From Branchiostoma floridae (lineage: Eukaryota; Chordata; Leptocardii; Amphioxiformes; Branchiostomatidae), in contig NC_049985.1 of the NCBI RefSeq assembly GCF_000003815.2, positions 1,329,410 through 1,393,409 on the forward strand: a DNA stretch of 64,000 nt. Reading direction: 5' to 3'. The position numbers and the translations under genes are program-made. Positions 33,188 to 44,234 of this stretch are shown piece after piece. Each line of letters begins with the position of its first letter. Position 1 is the first letter of the stretch. The notes beneath the pieces are model-generated. The model was not told where the DNA came from. It saw only the letters and a list, made by a program, of their open reading frames with translations, and did no database searches.

Positions 33188-35206
33188 CTAGGCAAAGACA
33201 TAGGACACACTCAGCACGAACGCCAGGAGAACATGACTTCGCGAAGGCCCTCCGTCACCACCGGACCTGACATCCTTTCCCAGCAGCCTCGGCACCTCCT
33301 CGTTCCAAAACTTCATCAGCTCATCTCGCAGCCTGTCGTCAGTAGATGGCGTCACGTCCAGCTGGAGGTAGGATTGTGATGACGTCATGTAGCGTGGCCA
33401 GGCGACGAGGTTACGCGTGCTCGCTGCTCCAGACGAGTCGTTTGGGTCGCTATAAAGCAAAGCAAGAACAAATTCAAGCTTTGCCACTTTCGTACAGCAT
33501 AGAACGACCTGTAATCTATTCCGACACGAGAACAATACATAGAGAATGTGTAGTTTATTAACCAGTCGTCAAATAGAGACAACTTTGGCATGATTTGATA
33601 CCAAGATAACGATGAGATGCTATGCAAAACGAAAGGGCAGGGCATAAATTCCATCAAAAAATCATAGAAACCATATACTGTATGATTTGTTACATAGTAG
33701 AATATAGGATCTTTTCGTTCTCTTTCTGGGCGACCTCAGGGATTGGCAATACGTTTTTGCTACAGCTTGCACATCAGCTCTTTAAAAAATTACAATACTT
33801 GTACTACATCATCATAAGAAACTCCCACCCGTTAGTTGCAAAGTTGACCCAGTACGCCATCATGTCCAGACTCAGGTCCCTCTCCTCCTGGGTGAAGTTG
33901 TACTTCCAGGAGGCGCCGGTGTCGTCACGCAGGAGCGGGATGCCGAACGTGTAGAACAGCTCGTCTCCGTGGTCCGCCTTGATGTACGAAGGCCGATAGC
34001 TGAAAACCGACGAGGCGCGCTGAAACTCGTACTGGTAAACCTGTTCGTTTCCGTAAACTGTGTGAAGACAAAATTTAGCATTTCAGAATTATAACGTAAT
34101 AAAGATAGCAATAAGACAACTCACAGTTCCAAGCGGGCACGTGCACCACTGATGTATGGTCATCTAAGGACAAGTTTAAGGGGCCTGGGACCATGAACTG
34201 TAACCTTAGACCACAATGCACCTGCTAACAAGGAACCGTGGATTGGACTGATCCATCATTTCTATCTATCTCCTTCAGACGCCTTTAACCACCCAACTGA
34301 AGCATTTGAATGGGCTAATTTTTACACCTGGGTGAGGGTGGAGTGAAACTTTTTTTTAGTGTCTTTCCAAAGATACAGTCAGAAATGCCGGGAATAAACC
34401 CACGATTTCTCGATCATGTGTCCGCTAGCCTATCGACCAGGTGACATAACATAGTGATATTGTAATAACATTGAGGCTTAATTGACATAACAAAAAAAGG
34501 TGACTTTCGTATGGTTGACTATAAACCACAAAAAAGCAAACTATAGACATGAGTGTCTTTATCTTTAATTTCTAAAACGAAACAATATTTTGTGTACCTA
34601 CCAATCTTGTAACTCTGAGAACTGATAGATCTAAAGAATTAGTCAAATGTACTTCTGGAATCGAGTTTCTTAAAATCTGTTGTTTTTAGACATACGAGTA
34701 CCCAGGAATGTGAATGTTTATGACAAGTGTCTAAACCAACTGCACACATGGACAGAATATTGCCATACCTGCAGCCTGAGCCATATGAACGGTCGGCGCG
34801 GCGAACGCCGAGTCGGTGCCCTGCTTTAGGAACTGCTCGCCCAGGTAGATAGGATCGTTCCCGCTGGCTGGGTCCACGTACTGGTCTATCACGGGCTGCA
34901 GAATCTCGTTAACCATACCTCCCTAAGGAACAACGGTGGAGGACGTAATTTCACTTTTTGTTCATCCGGATTTCTTACATGGTGAAGTCGAGACAAAGTT
35001 CTCCGAGTTTCTGTCCTTCATCAAGTTCACCAAGGCAGACCCGACGAGACAAATGTCTCTTTCCATAAGGCCTTAACCTGGTTTAACCATCCATTATGGC
35101 ATATATTACTTACGTAAATGTCACGTGAATGCAAATGCCCCAATACGGTAATCGAGCTTAACAAGTACTGGGAAGTATATTTTCATAATCCGACGCATAC
35201 GTACAG

Positions 35207-35237
<31 letters not shown>

Positions 35238-37568
35238 GTGTGTGTGTATGTGTGTGTGTGTTTGCCTGTTTATGTGTTTGTATATCACCCACTCATCAAC
35301 CATCCATCATGGCGTATATTACATACGTCACTGTCACGTGAGTGCAAATGCCCAAATAAGGGAATCAGGCTTACCAAGTACTGCGAAGTAATCCGACGCA
35401 GACTGTAGGACAGTTGCATTTCAAACTCCGGCCTGGTCAGTCCATCGTCGTCTACATAGGCAAACTCGTCGTTGTTGGTGCCCAGGAGGTAGTCAACCCT
35501 GTTTATCCGGTTCTTGTACATCAGGTCCTGTTGTAGACGTGGAATAGATATTAGTAAGAAATATCATGTGTATCATTTTTTTTAAGACTCAGGTTTCCCT
35601 CGGGATTTTGCCAAACGCATGCGCGATCCAAAATTCATTCATTGTCATCATTGACATATCATTGTTATCATTGAAAGATCATGACATATCTTTGCAAGAC
35701 TTTGGAGATTATTGAGCGTTCCCCGAACATCGTTGATTCAGAGAGCTATCAAATTTTGGATAATGAAAGAAAGACGTTTAGTTGCAAGTTCATGCCTGTG
35801 GGCTAATTGCAAGTACATCGTATAAACATAGGATACAATGAACAGTGGTTAAAATTATTGTGGAAAGGGGCTACTCGGATACTAGTGTTGGCTATTCCTA
35901 AACAGTTTGGGTTTGACTTCTTTTTTTTGGAAGCAGAGGGAGACGAAAAGCCCCACTCTTTTTTACAATTTGTGGGTTCTGCGCATGCGATTTCAAGAAA
36001 TAAGTGATCCCCCCTGTGTAAATCAGTTATGACAGAATACTGGAAACAGTACCCATGGACTCTCTGGGAGAAGCCTGCCGCCGATCAGAGCTGTGGCGGT
36101 CGTCCCTGCCGCGATGGCCTCACTCGGCTTTCTGTGCGCAAACAGATGACGATATTTCATAAAGATAGTTTAATGTAAGTTCATACTTCAACGTTTATAC
36201 TTCAACTTGCAATAGACGTGATACATAGCTGTGTATTCACCGCCTTCCTTTACCTCAACCTTATTTAGAACTACTGGAACCTCTAGCTTGAGCAGGAATC
36301 ACAATATAAGGTCCTGAAATAAAATTCTAAGTGGAAAGCCATATTCGAACGTTCGAACATACAGAACGTTCGCACATACCGAACACTGGAACACTCCGAA
36401 CGTTGGAACATACTGAACATTCCAACACACCGAACTTTCGAACACACTGAACATTCGAACACACTAGAACATAAGAACATACCCCCGCAGACAGCTCATC
36501 ATGTCATCGTAGGAGGCCGTGGTGCAGTTTAATCCGCGGGCGAGAGTCTCTGTTTGTGTGAGGTCTCCCTTCTGGGTGATTGCGATTCCCGCCACGCCGC
36601 TCTGAGAGATGGCCCGGTGGAACAGTCCCGTTGCCATGGGAGACATGACGAGCAGGGAGACGGCCCAGCCTCCTCCGGACTGGCCGAAGATGGTGACTCT
36701 GTCGGGATCTCCTCCGAAGTTCCGGATGTTTGCCTGAATCCACTGGAGACCTTTCATCTGTCATAAGACATTGTTTGATTCGTGGTCAAGACAGAAAATA
36801 CCACTACAGAAAACGCGACAGGTAAGACCTGATGGATGCACTAGCAACCGTCTTCGAACCATTGGTGATTTTATTTTCCATTTTAATAGTCAGTGTCATT
36901 AGGGCATCGAACAAAGGCACATGTATCTGGATCCTAGTCTTCACGCAGCAGCCTTTAAGACCTATCGCTATCGAACAAAAAACATTAAAGCAATGAATTC
37001 TTGAATTATAATCTTGAGATGAAGGCATTGAAACAGATGACTTGGCGAAAAATGTATATATGAGACAGTGTCGACTACCACCATGTTGTCATGCAAAGAC
37101 GACAATATTGTAACGTGTAAATCTTACAAAAAAATGGCAGGTGAATATGTACTCACCAAGTCCAGCAGCCCAATGTTTCCCGGTGCGTCGTCGTCCCGGG
37201 TAGGCAGGAAGCCCAGGTTGCCCAAACGGAAGTTGGTGGTTACCATGACGACGTTATGGAGTGACGTGGGGATCTCAGCCGGGTATTCGTCGGCACTGCC
37301 ACGGACCATGCCTCCGCCATGGACCCACACCATCACCTGAAATAGAGATTGTGTTATTGGTTATTGTTATTGTGTTATTGGGTGGGCCGACTACTCTCTC
37401 TTGGCAGAGAGCGGGTATGGAGCGAGCTGCCATTCGGCGCCACTCAGGTGACTTCAATACGACAGCAATTGCCCCAGGTGCGGCCGAGGGACTGTAGATT
37501 CATAGTGTCTCATGCGAAATGTGAAACGAATCTTGTTAATGTACCACAAGGCAGTAAGGCATCTCTTG

Positions 37569-37647
<79 letters not shown>

Positions 37648-39513
37648 CCTGCTCGCGCGCGCGCATGTGCGTTCGTGCTCGCGCGCGCGTGTGTGTGTGC
37701 TGTGCGTGTTTGTGTGTTTTCGTGAACCCCCCGTCCGAGCGGCGTACCTAAACTTTTCTTTTGATGCTTTGATGCTTTATTAGTCCATAAGCTGTAATAC
37801 AAAACTTTAAAAAATTGTACACAGCTTATCTTCCTGGACATAATACATATTTCGTTCCTTTTCGCACTTTCGATAGACCGATTCCGGGTATAGTACGGGA
37901 ACAAGGCGACATGCATGTGAGGCTAGCTAACACAGTACGTTAGAACTGAGATAATGACTCACAGGCAGGTTGGCAGTGTTGGACACTTCTGGAGTGTACA
38001 CGTTCAGGAACAGGCAGTCCTCGCTGCTGGCGTTGGTGCGAGCGAGGAACTCCCGGAAGATGGGGTACGGCTCTGGGGCCATCGCGGCCGGGTCCTGGAT
38101 ACACCTGGAGCCGAACTCTGTGACGTCACGGACACCTGTCCAGCTGGCGGGGTCCTGGGGAGGGCGCCACCTAGCGGTAGGGACGGAATAACAGAGGTGA
38201 AATGATGAGAAAGCAACTTTTTTTTTACATACACGTAGTTAGATGTGGAATGTCCTCCCTGTCATATTTCTGGTGTTTTCCATCATTATCCTGAGCAATG
38301 GCAAGACGCGTCGTCCATTCATCAAATCAATCGTTTATCCATTCGTTCACCCATCCGTCCATCCATCTATGCATGCCTCTATCCATCTATTAATTCTACT
38401 ATCGAACCCTTTCACACACCTATTCATTCATGATTTTTCATTTAGCTACCCCTTTTCTAGAACTACTTCACAGACCCACTTTTCGTAAATTCACTCATTC
38501 ATGTCTATGTCTTTCTTAGTTATCCCTCGTCTTTTTTCAACTCACCTGAGGTCCCCCACAGGCGGAGCGGCGTAAGGAATCCCCTTGAAGGTGAAGACGC
38601 GGTCAAAGACGGCATTTTCGACAACAGAGGAGGTCAGGAACTCTGAACCACTCACGTCGCCATATGTAGTGGAGACAACAGCGGCATCTAATGCAAGTGA
38701 AAGAAAAGATTGTCAAACTTTACAACTCCCAACAAAATTATTTTTCCGTAGAATACTAAGATTATATTTTTTTCTTTGCTAAAGAAAGGTTTTCCCTGCT
38801 CCCGTATCACTTTTGTCGACTTTGTGATGTTACGTGTTTAGAGGTTGATGTATTTCGTGATTTGGTCGCCTGAGCAACGGCTGGCATTTGAACTCTTGAC
38901 CTCTAAGCCCAACGTCGGCGTTTCTTACTCGTACTCCCATAACAAGTACTCTCACAGCCTTCAGTGTTTTAATCAAATAATTTTATTTCACCACCATTTA
39001 CCAAGGTACAAAGTATTGCATCTACATAACTACAGTTCTATAGCTTAACTTAAGGCTTTTCTAACAAATACAGGAGTTGTAGTATGGGATAATTATAAGT
39101 TTCTTACAATCAGTGGAGGCTTTAACAATCATTCGAGGAATTTCTAATGTCTAAACCTTCCTTGATTTATTTTATTATATATGCCATGTAGGGATTGTCA
39201 CATGTCATGATGTATTTGAATTTGCACTTCAGGTCCATTGAGATAAACCCTTGTGTTAATCGACGGTAAGTGAAATATAGCCACGTCGGTGAACTTTGCT
39301 TGTTCACAGACTCTAACTGCTCAGCGGACCAAAATCTGCGTCTGCCTCCAGGACAAAAATGACTAATGGATTACAACTTAAGTAATGTTCGCAGGCTGGA
39401 AATCTGAAAACAATTAACTCACCTGATCTTCCTACAATGACGAAGAAAACCACTGAGAAAGCCACAAACGCACGGAGACCCCCATAACGACCTATCGGTG
39501 AGCAAACAGCCAT
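33188..39513 (-). CDS. Gene E: secreted, probably GPI-anchored type-B carboxylesterase, 590 aa
   Basis: Exons on the - strand: 39513-39423, 38687-38546, 38170-37963, 37336-37157, 36757-36483, 36131-36053, 35527-35375, 34922-34769, 34057-33829, 33449-33188; all GT-AG, sum 1773 nt. Exon 1 is a signal peptide (FVAFSVVFFVIVG). The triad is intact: Ser234 in GQSGG, Glu346 in NNDEF, His457 in ADHGDE; HGGG is on exon 4. Both Cys pairs are kept. Exon 7 is shorter than in the paralogues (51 codons). The C-terminus, after SGGDGG, is hydrophobic and ends YVFA, as in GPI-anchored proteins. A second possible first exon lies 2.4 kb upstream at 41865-41982. Exon 6 is the least conserved exon and is placed by its splice phases and its ending ESPW. 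Confidence 0.88.
35206..35270 (+). repeat. (TG)n microsatellite in intron 7 of gene E
   Basis: Runs of TGTG broken by TATG units. It lies in the intron just upstream of two nearly repeated blocks (ATGGcaTATATTAC...GTCACGTGA) at about 35096-35130 and 35310-35340. Confidence 0.9.
36340..36480 (-). repeat. GTTCGGTGTGTTCGAA minisatellite at the start of intron 5 of gene E
   Basis: Read on the - strand, imperfect 15-17-bp units of the type GTTCGaatGTTCaGTGT begin directly after the exon 5 donor. The motif and its place match the array in gene C intron 5 (13630-13770). Confidence 0.7.
37572..37646 (+). repeat. (GT)n microsatellite in intron 3 of gene E
   Basis: About 37 uninterrupted GT units, followed by a shorter GC/GT-rich stretch to about 37720. 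Poly-Cys/Val and poly-His/Thr frames across it are artefacts. Confidence 0.95.
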
Positions 39514-39593
39514 CTTGACTGGAATGTTATTCGGCGGTGTTGCACGGCTGACAACACGACCTTTGGCCTTTTGCCTTACAGCGGCCCTTGTTA

Positions 39594-40539
39594 GGCCTAC
39601 GTCACATTTCCTTCCCGGGACCCGGCCGGGATGTTTTAAGAAACGAAAAATTAAACTGTATACCTAGAGATATACACATATTATGCCTATGAATCTTATT
39701 TTGACATTTTGTGTATTTTGATGCCTACGTCACATTTCCTTCCCGGTGCCCGGCCGGGTTGTTTGCGGAAACGAAAAATTAGATTTTATGCCAATAAATA
39801 TGCAGAAGGCATGCCGTTGAATTATTTTTTTGTCCATTTTTTTGTCTTTAATATCATATTTACGGCATCAACTACGGACCCAGCATTCACCTGCAGCCGC
39901 TGCGACCGACTCTGTCTGTCACGGCATCGGTTCGTCTCCCACCAGCGCGCCTGCACCAGTCGTGGGCTTGGTCAACGTCGTAGATTAGGGGTGGGTATCG
40001 GTACAGTGTATCGGTAAAAAAACGGTTTTTCTTATTGGACCGGTCCGGAAAAACCGGACCTGAAAAAAAACGGTGGACCGGATATTGGACCTATTGGAAA
40101 TTGAACAGATTATATTATCAGGTATTCACACTTTTTGGGGCTTACTGGTCGAGGAAAATAACAATAGCAATAGTGTAGAGTTTGTAGTCATTTCTACCAA
40201 GTTTTACAGCCAATCCTACAAAGGCAGTAAGCCTCGTAGGATTTTAAAATGCCAGTGGGAGTCGAATACTCCACTGAACAAATTTCTCTAAAGCGAAATG
40301 AACCATTGTTTTGAGTATCGTCCATTCAAAAGTTCTCACATACTGAATCAGGTCCGGTTCAGGTCAGGACCTGGACCTGATCATCTGGACCTGAATCGGA
40401 CCTGGACCTGAATTTTACGTTCCGGTACCCACCCCTATCGTAGATGATCTTCGCTCGCGAAGCCAAGCCGGGAGATATCATATTTATCGTTCCGGAAGGC
40501 TGCCCGGCCGGGCCCCTTTGTGGAAATGTGACGTTAGCC
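39594..40539. mobile_element. PIF/Harbinger-like MITE with internal insertion
   Basis: Left end GGCCTACGTCACATTTCC and right end GGAAATGTGACGTTAGCC are inverted, and each is flanked by TTA (39591-39593 and 40540-40542). A TTA target duplication is typical of PIF/Harbinger. A second left-end-like block starts near 39722, suggesting one copy inserted in another, and a 452-bp hAT-like element sits inside (39986-40437). The left end starts 81 bp upstream of the gene E ATG. Confidence 0.7.
39986..40437. mobile_element. hAT-like MITE nested in the Harbinger MITE
   Basis: Ends are TAGGGGTGGGTATCGGTA and TTCCGGTACCCACCCCTA, and both sides carry the same 8 bases TCGTAGAT (39978-39985 and 40438-40445). 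An 8-bp duplication with TAGGG-type ends is typical of hAT elements. The inside consists of GGACCTGA/GGTCCGG repeats and has no transposase. Confidence 0.8.
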
Positions 40540-41864
40540 TTAGCAGAGGCGGGGAACAGAGGTAAACAATACTGGATCGTACCACCTGGCAGTGCTATAA
40601 AAGCTGGATGCTGTGCAGTGACACCTGATCACTGTTGCTATTGTCCGGTGCCACGCCTTGTACTCGTACACGGCACCTGTATAGTTCCAAGGGGCCGATA
40701 GTGTTGACTTTGTAGCCTAACCTCCAAGCAAACGTTCATGGTGTAAGAGAAGGCTGTATCGTTTTCTGATAAAGGCAAATTCCTTCTAAATGCGACAGTC
40801 AAGAAACGGCACGTTCTTCTTTTCAAACATCTGCTTTGAGATGATTTCTTATATATACATGTTGCATAAGATTTCTTTAAAATGTATATCTTCAAAATAT
40901 GACTTTTTTTCATTCGTTCCAGAGTTATGAAATTAAATCAAATAAACTGGCTGTGACTACCGGACTGACTAATCATGTCGTGTCACTTTATCTTGCAAAA
41001 AGGGTAGGGAAAAATTTAAGTTCACCAAAAATTAAAGCCTTTTCAGATGTCAAACCTGCACTGCAACGTTGCAAAAAAAATCCTGTTTTGCTCGTAAGGT
41101 CAGTGGCCCCCAACACCTGAGTGAGGCTTGGGTCAATGGCCCAGCGACCATAAGTCGTTGGTTGATTAAACCACTATAATACCTTGTCCAGAGATATCTC
41201 GGTATGATTGACCGTCTGTCTAACGCAGAGGGATTTCATTTCTTTTTTATCCATGCTTTGACCACACCTCATCATTAGCAGCTGTGTTGAACTGAATAAC
41301 ATATCAAAATACATCACGCTGGCGAGTTTCTAGAAGCTCATGCACGACATGGCTTTTGCGTAGGACTTGTGTTACGTAGTGCTAATATTTTCTGCTTAAT
41401 TCTGCATAGGCAGTTAATCGTCGTAGAATAGTATCGTACTGGTCTCGCAAGTTCACCTGAGTCTGAAAGAAAGGTAAAAAAAATCGTGCTAGAACTATCA
41501 TATAATAGAACTAATTGATACCAACAACTGCAGGGGCATCATCGTAAGTTAGCTATAAACAACACTTGCAGCTAAATCTGCCAAGTCTGGTATGACAGGT
41601 CGCGTGTAATATAGCCAACTGCCTGACTGACTGATCATAGTATACCGGCTGTACAGATACAAAAACAAGTATGCTGTGTTTTTAGCATAAAAGTTCATCT
41701 GTGTTGGTAAATGACGTTATGGATAAACAAAACTTTACCTAACCAACACCGAATTGATTGGGACTTACCCCAATTTTACCATTCCGTGTTTATCCATAAG
41801 TATGCTGTGCGTTCTGCCGACACTAGAAATAGAAACAGATTTTTTTGCCAAAAAATAGCCTTAC

Positions 41865-41982
41865 CTGAACCTCCTGTAAGGATCAAGACAACCACTGAGA
41901 AGGCAAGGCAAGTCCAGAGACCTGCGGAGCTCGTGTGCCGGCCATCTTGTAGAGGGTTACACGATGAAGTAAACACGCCCAT
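41865..41982 (-). CDS. Orphan signal-peptide first exon upstream of gene E
   Basis: The frame on the - strand encodes a hydrophobic signal segment (LAFSVVVLILTGGSG) and ends at a GT donor in phase 1, exactly as the first exons of the esterases do. The ATG at 41982 gives the right phase. The more conserved-looking ATG at 41945 (start of ATGGCCGGC, as in the gene F array) would be out of phase, so the start has shifted or the copy is decaying. No other esterase exon lies between it and gene E, so it could act only as an alternative first exon of E. Confidence 0.55.
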
Positions 41983-42059
41983 TTCAAACCGCTGTTTAAA
42001 TTAAGGGGGTGTCGAAAATCAACTGTTTGTGCTTACATAACATGGCCGATTGGCTGAGC

Positions 42060-42454
42060 GTATCTTGTTCTCTAGGTCATTGACTCTGACAAGCACACCC
42101 GAGTGAGTGTTCAATGACCGCAAGGCCAAATGTCGGGGTCATATTTTCAAGGCGGCGCCCGGCCGGTCAGTTTGCAGGGGCGAAACGCATGATAAATTAG
42201 CCTGGGTACCATCCGGAAAGTAGTTCGCTCCAGTGTTCATTATATACTATATACTAGTACAGTCGCTTCTAGCTCTGACATTCATTATGCACTATATATA
42301 TCGCTTCTCTGCTGTTCCGACGGTTAGCAGAAGGAAACATAGGGATGGTACCCAGGCTGGTGATAAAGAAGACAACAAATATTAGTCATGAGCAGATTTT
42401 GTGTATATTCATTGATGTACGCTTATATTTAGTCGTTCCTGTTAACAGGCCGAC
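42060..42454. other. Flank of minisatellite with MITE remnants
   Basis: Contains a partial Harbinger-like end (GGCGCCCGGCCGG near 42155) and a short MITE at 42198-42360. No genes. Confidence 0.4.
42198..42360. mobile_element. Short MITE with TAGCCTGGGTACCATCC ends
   Basis: TAGCCTGGGTACCATCC on the left and GGATGGTACCCAGGCTGG on the right are inverted repeats of at least 16 bases. TGATAAA flanks both sides (about 42190 and 42360), fitting a 7-8-bp target duplication. A related copy is at 22799-22898. Confidence 0.65.
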
Positions 42455-43055
42455 GAAACGGTTTTTGACTAAAACTAAACGGTTTTTGACCAAAGACTAA
42501 AACTAAACGGTTTTGACTAACGACTAAAACTAAACGGTTTTTGACCAAAGACTAAAACTAAACGGTTTTTGACTGAAGACTAAAACTAAACGGTTTTTGA
42601 CTAAAGATTGAAACTAAACAGTTTTTGATTAAAGACTAAAACTAAATGGTTTTTGACTGAAGACTAAAACTAAACAGTTTTTAATTAAAGACTAAAACTA
42701 AATGGTTTTGACTAAAGACTAAAACTAAACGGTTTTTGACTAAAGACTAAAACTAAACGGTTTTTGACTAAAGAATAAAACTAAACGGTTTTTGACTAAA
42801 GACTAAAACTAAACGGTTTTTGACTAAAGACTAAAACTAAACGGTTTTTGACTAAAGAATAAAACAAAACAGTTTTTGACTAAAGACTAAAACTAAACGG
42901 ATTTTGACTAAAGACTAAAACTAAACGGTTTTTGACTAAAGAATAAAACAAAACAGTTTTTGACTAAAGACTAAAACTAAACGGATTTTGACTAAAGACT
43001 AAAACTAAACGGTTTTTGACTAAAGACTAAAACTAAACGGTTTTTGACTCAAGAC
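42455..43055 (+). repeat. 28-bp minisatellite, array 1
   Basis: About 21 units of TAAACGGTTTTTGAC plus TAAAGACTAAAAC, with point variants (CTAAAG/ATAAAA, CAGTTT/CGGATT). The array is followed by a unique ~150-bp block and then by a copy of the last coding bases of gene F. Not a CRISPR: units are contiguous with no unique spacers. Confidence 0.95.
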
Positions 43056-43205
43056 AAAAACGCCTTTGTAGAGAAACTAAAACAAAACTTTACTGAATTC
43101 ACCGCAAAGATAGCCCTGTTGGTACAACATTACACAAGAGGGGTTTTACATGACTAGAAAAATACAATGGTGCTGTCGCCTGTAGTACGACGGTTGTGGC
43201 CAGGA

Positions 43206-43262
43206 CTCAGCTTAATCAGTCCATCAAATACGAAACAACCAAAGTGAACGCCAGAACAAAAA
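43206..43262 (-). pseudogene. Duplicated end of the gene F last exon
   Basis: CCATCAAATACGAAACAAC and AGTGAACGCCAGAACAAAAA match the final coding bases of gene F at 44237-44281. It is a fragment that came with the minisatellite duplication; nothing upstream of the tail is present. Confidence 0.65.
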
Positions 43263-43312
43263 GCAGAAGCAACATAGGAACTTATGTGAGTCGTTCCTGC
43301 TAACAGGTTGAC

Positions 43313-43866
43313 GAAACGGTTTTTGACTTAAGACTAAAACTAAACGGTTTTTGACTAAAGAATAAAACTAAACGGTTTTTGACTAAAGACTAAAACTAAA
43401 CGGTTTTTGACTTAAGACTAAAACTAAACGGTTTTTGACTAAAGAATAAAACTAAACGGTTTTGACTAAAGAATAAAACAAAACGGTTTTTGACTAAAGA
43501 ATAAAACTAAACGGTTTTTGACTAAAGAATAAAACTAAACGGTTTTTGACTAAAGACTAAAACTAAACGGATTTTGACTAAAGAATAAAACTAAACTGTT
43601 TTTGACTAAAGACTAAAACTATACGGATTTTGACTTAAGACTAAAACTAAACGGTTTTTGACTAAAGAATAAAACTAAACGGTTTTTGACTAAAGACTAA
43701 AACTAAACGGATTTTGACTAAAGACTAAAACTAAACGGTTTTTGATTAAAGACTAAAACTAAACGGTTTTTGACTAAAGACTAAAACTAAACGGTTTTTG
43801 ACTAAAGACTAAAACTAAACGGTTTTTGACTAAAGACTAAAACTAAACGGTTTTTGACTCAAGACT
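43313..43866 (+). repeat. 28-bp minisatellite, array 2
   Basis: About 19-20 units of the same 28-mer as array 1. Both arrays have the same left flank (GTCGTTCCTG.TAACAGG..GACGAAACGG) and the same right flank (CGCCTTTGTAGAGAAACTAA to CCAGGACTCAGCTTA). The whole ~800-bp segment is therefore duplicated. Confidence 0.95.
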
Positions 43867-44024
43867 AAAACGCCTTTGTAGAGAAACTAAAAAAAAACTT
43901 TATTGAATTCACCGCAAAGATAGCCCTGTTGGTACAACATTACACAAGAGGGGTTTTACATGACTAGAAAAATACAATGGTGCTGTCGCCTGTAGTACGA
44001 CGGTTGTGGCCAGGACTCAGCTTA

Positions 44025-44230
44025 GACTTAGGTCACATTTCAAAACCGGGGCCTGGCCGGGAGGTTTTAAGAAATGAAAAATCAAATTACATACCTAGAA
44101 AAATGCACAAACTATGCCCATGAATCTTATATTCACATTTTGTGTATTTTAATGTCTTTTTTAAACTCTTTTCGCTCCCAAAAGCTGCCCGGCCGGGCCC
44201 CTTTTTTGAAATGTGACCTACATGTAAGCC
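44025..44230. mobile_element. PIF/Harbinger-like MITE 4 bases past the gene F stop codon
   Basis: TTA (44022-44024) precedes and TTA (44231-44233) follows. The ends carry GGTCACATTTC with CCGGGGCCTGGCCGGG on one side and CCCGGCCGGGCCCC with GAAATGTGACC on the other. The duplicated segment at 43203-43216 reads CAGCTTAATCAGTCCATC with no insert, a natural empty site that confirms the TTA duplication. Confidence 0.8.
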
Positions 44231-44234
44231 TTAA

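Noticed and set aside
37349-37916. Open frames rich in Cys/Val and His/Thr
   Set aside because: They are translations of the (GT)n microsatellite in intron 3 of gene E.
42455-43866. CRISPR-like array of 28-bp repeats
   Set aside because: Units follow each other without unique spacers, repeats carry point variants, and the context is a multi-intron animal genome. It is a minisatellite.
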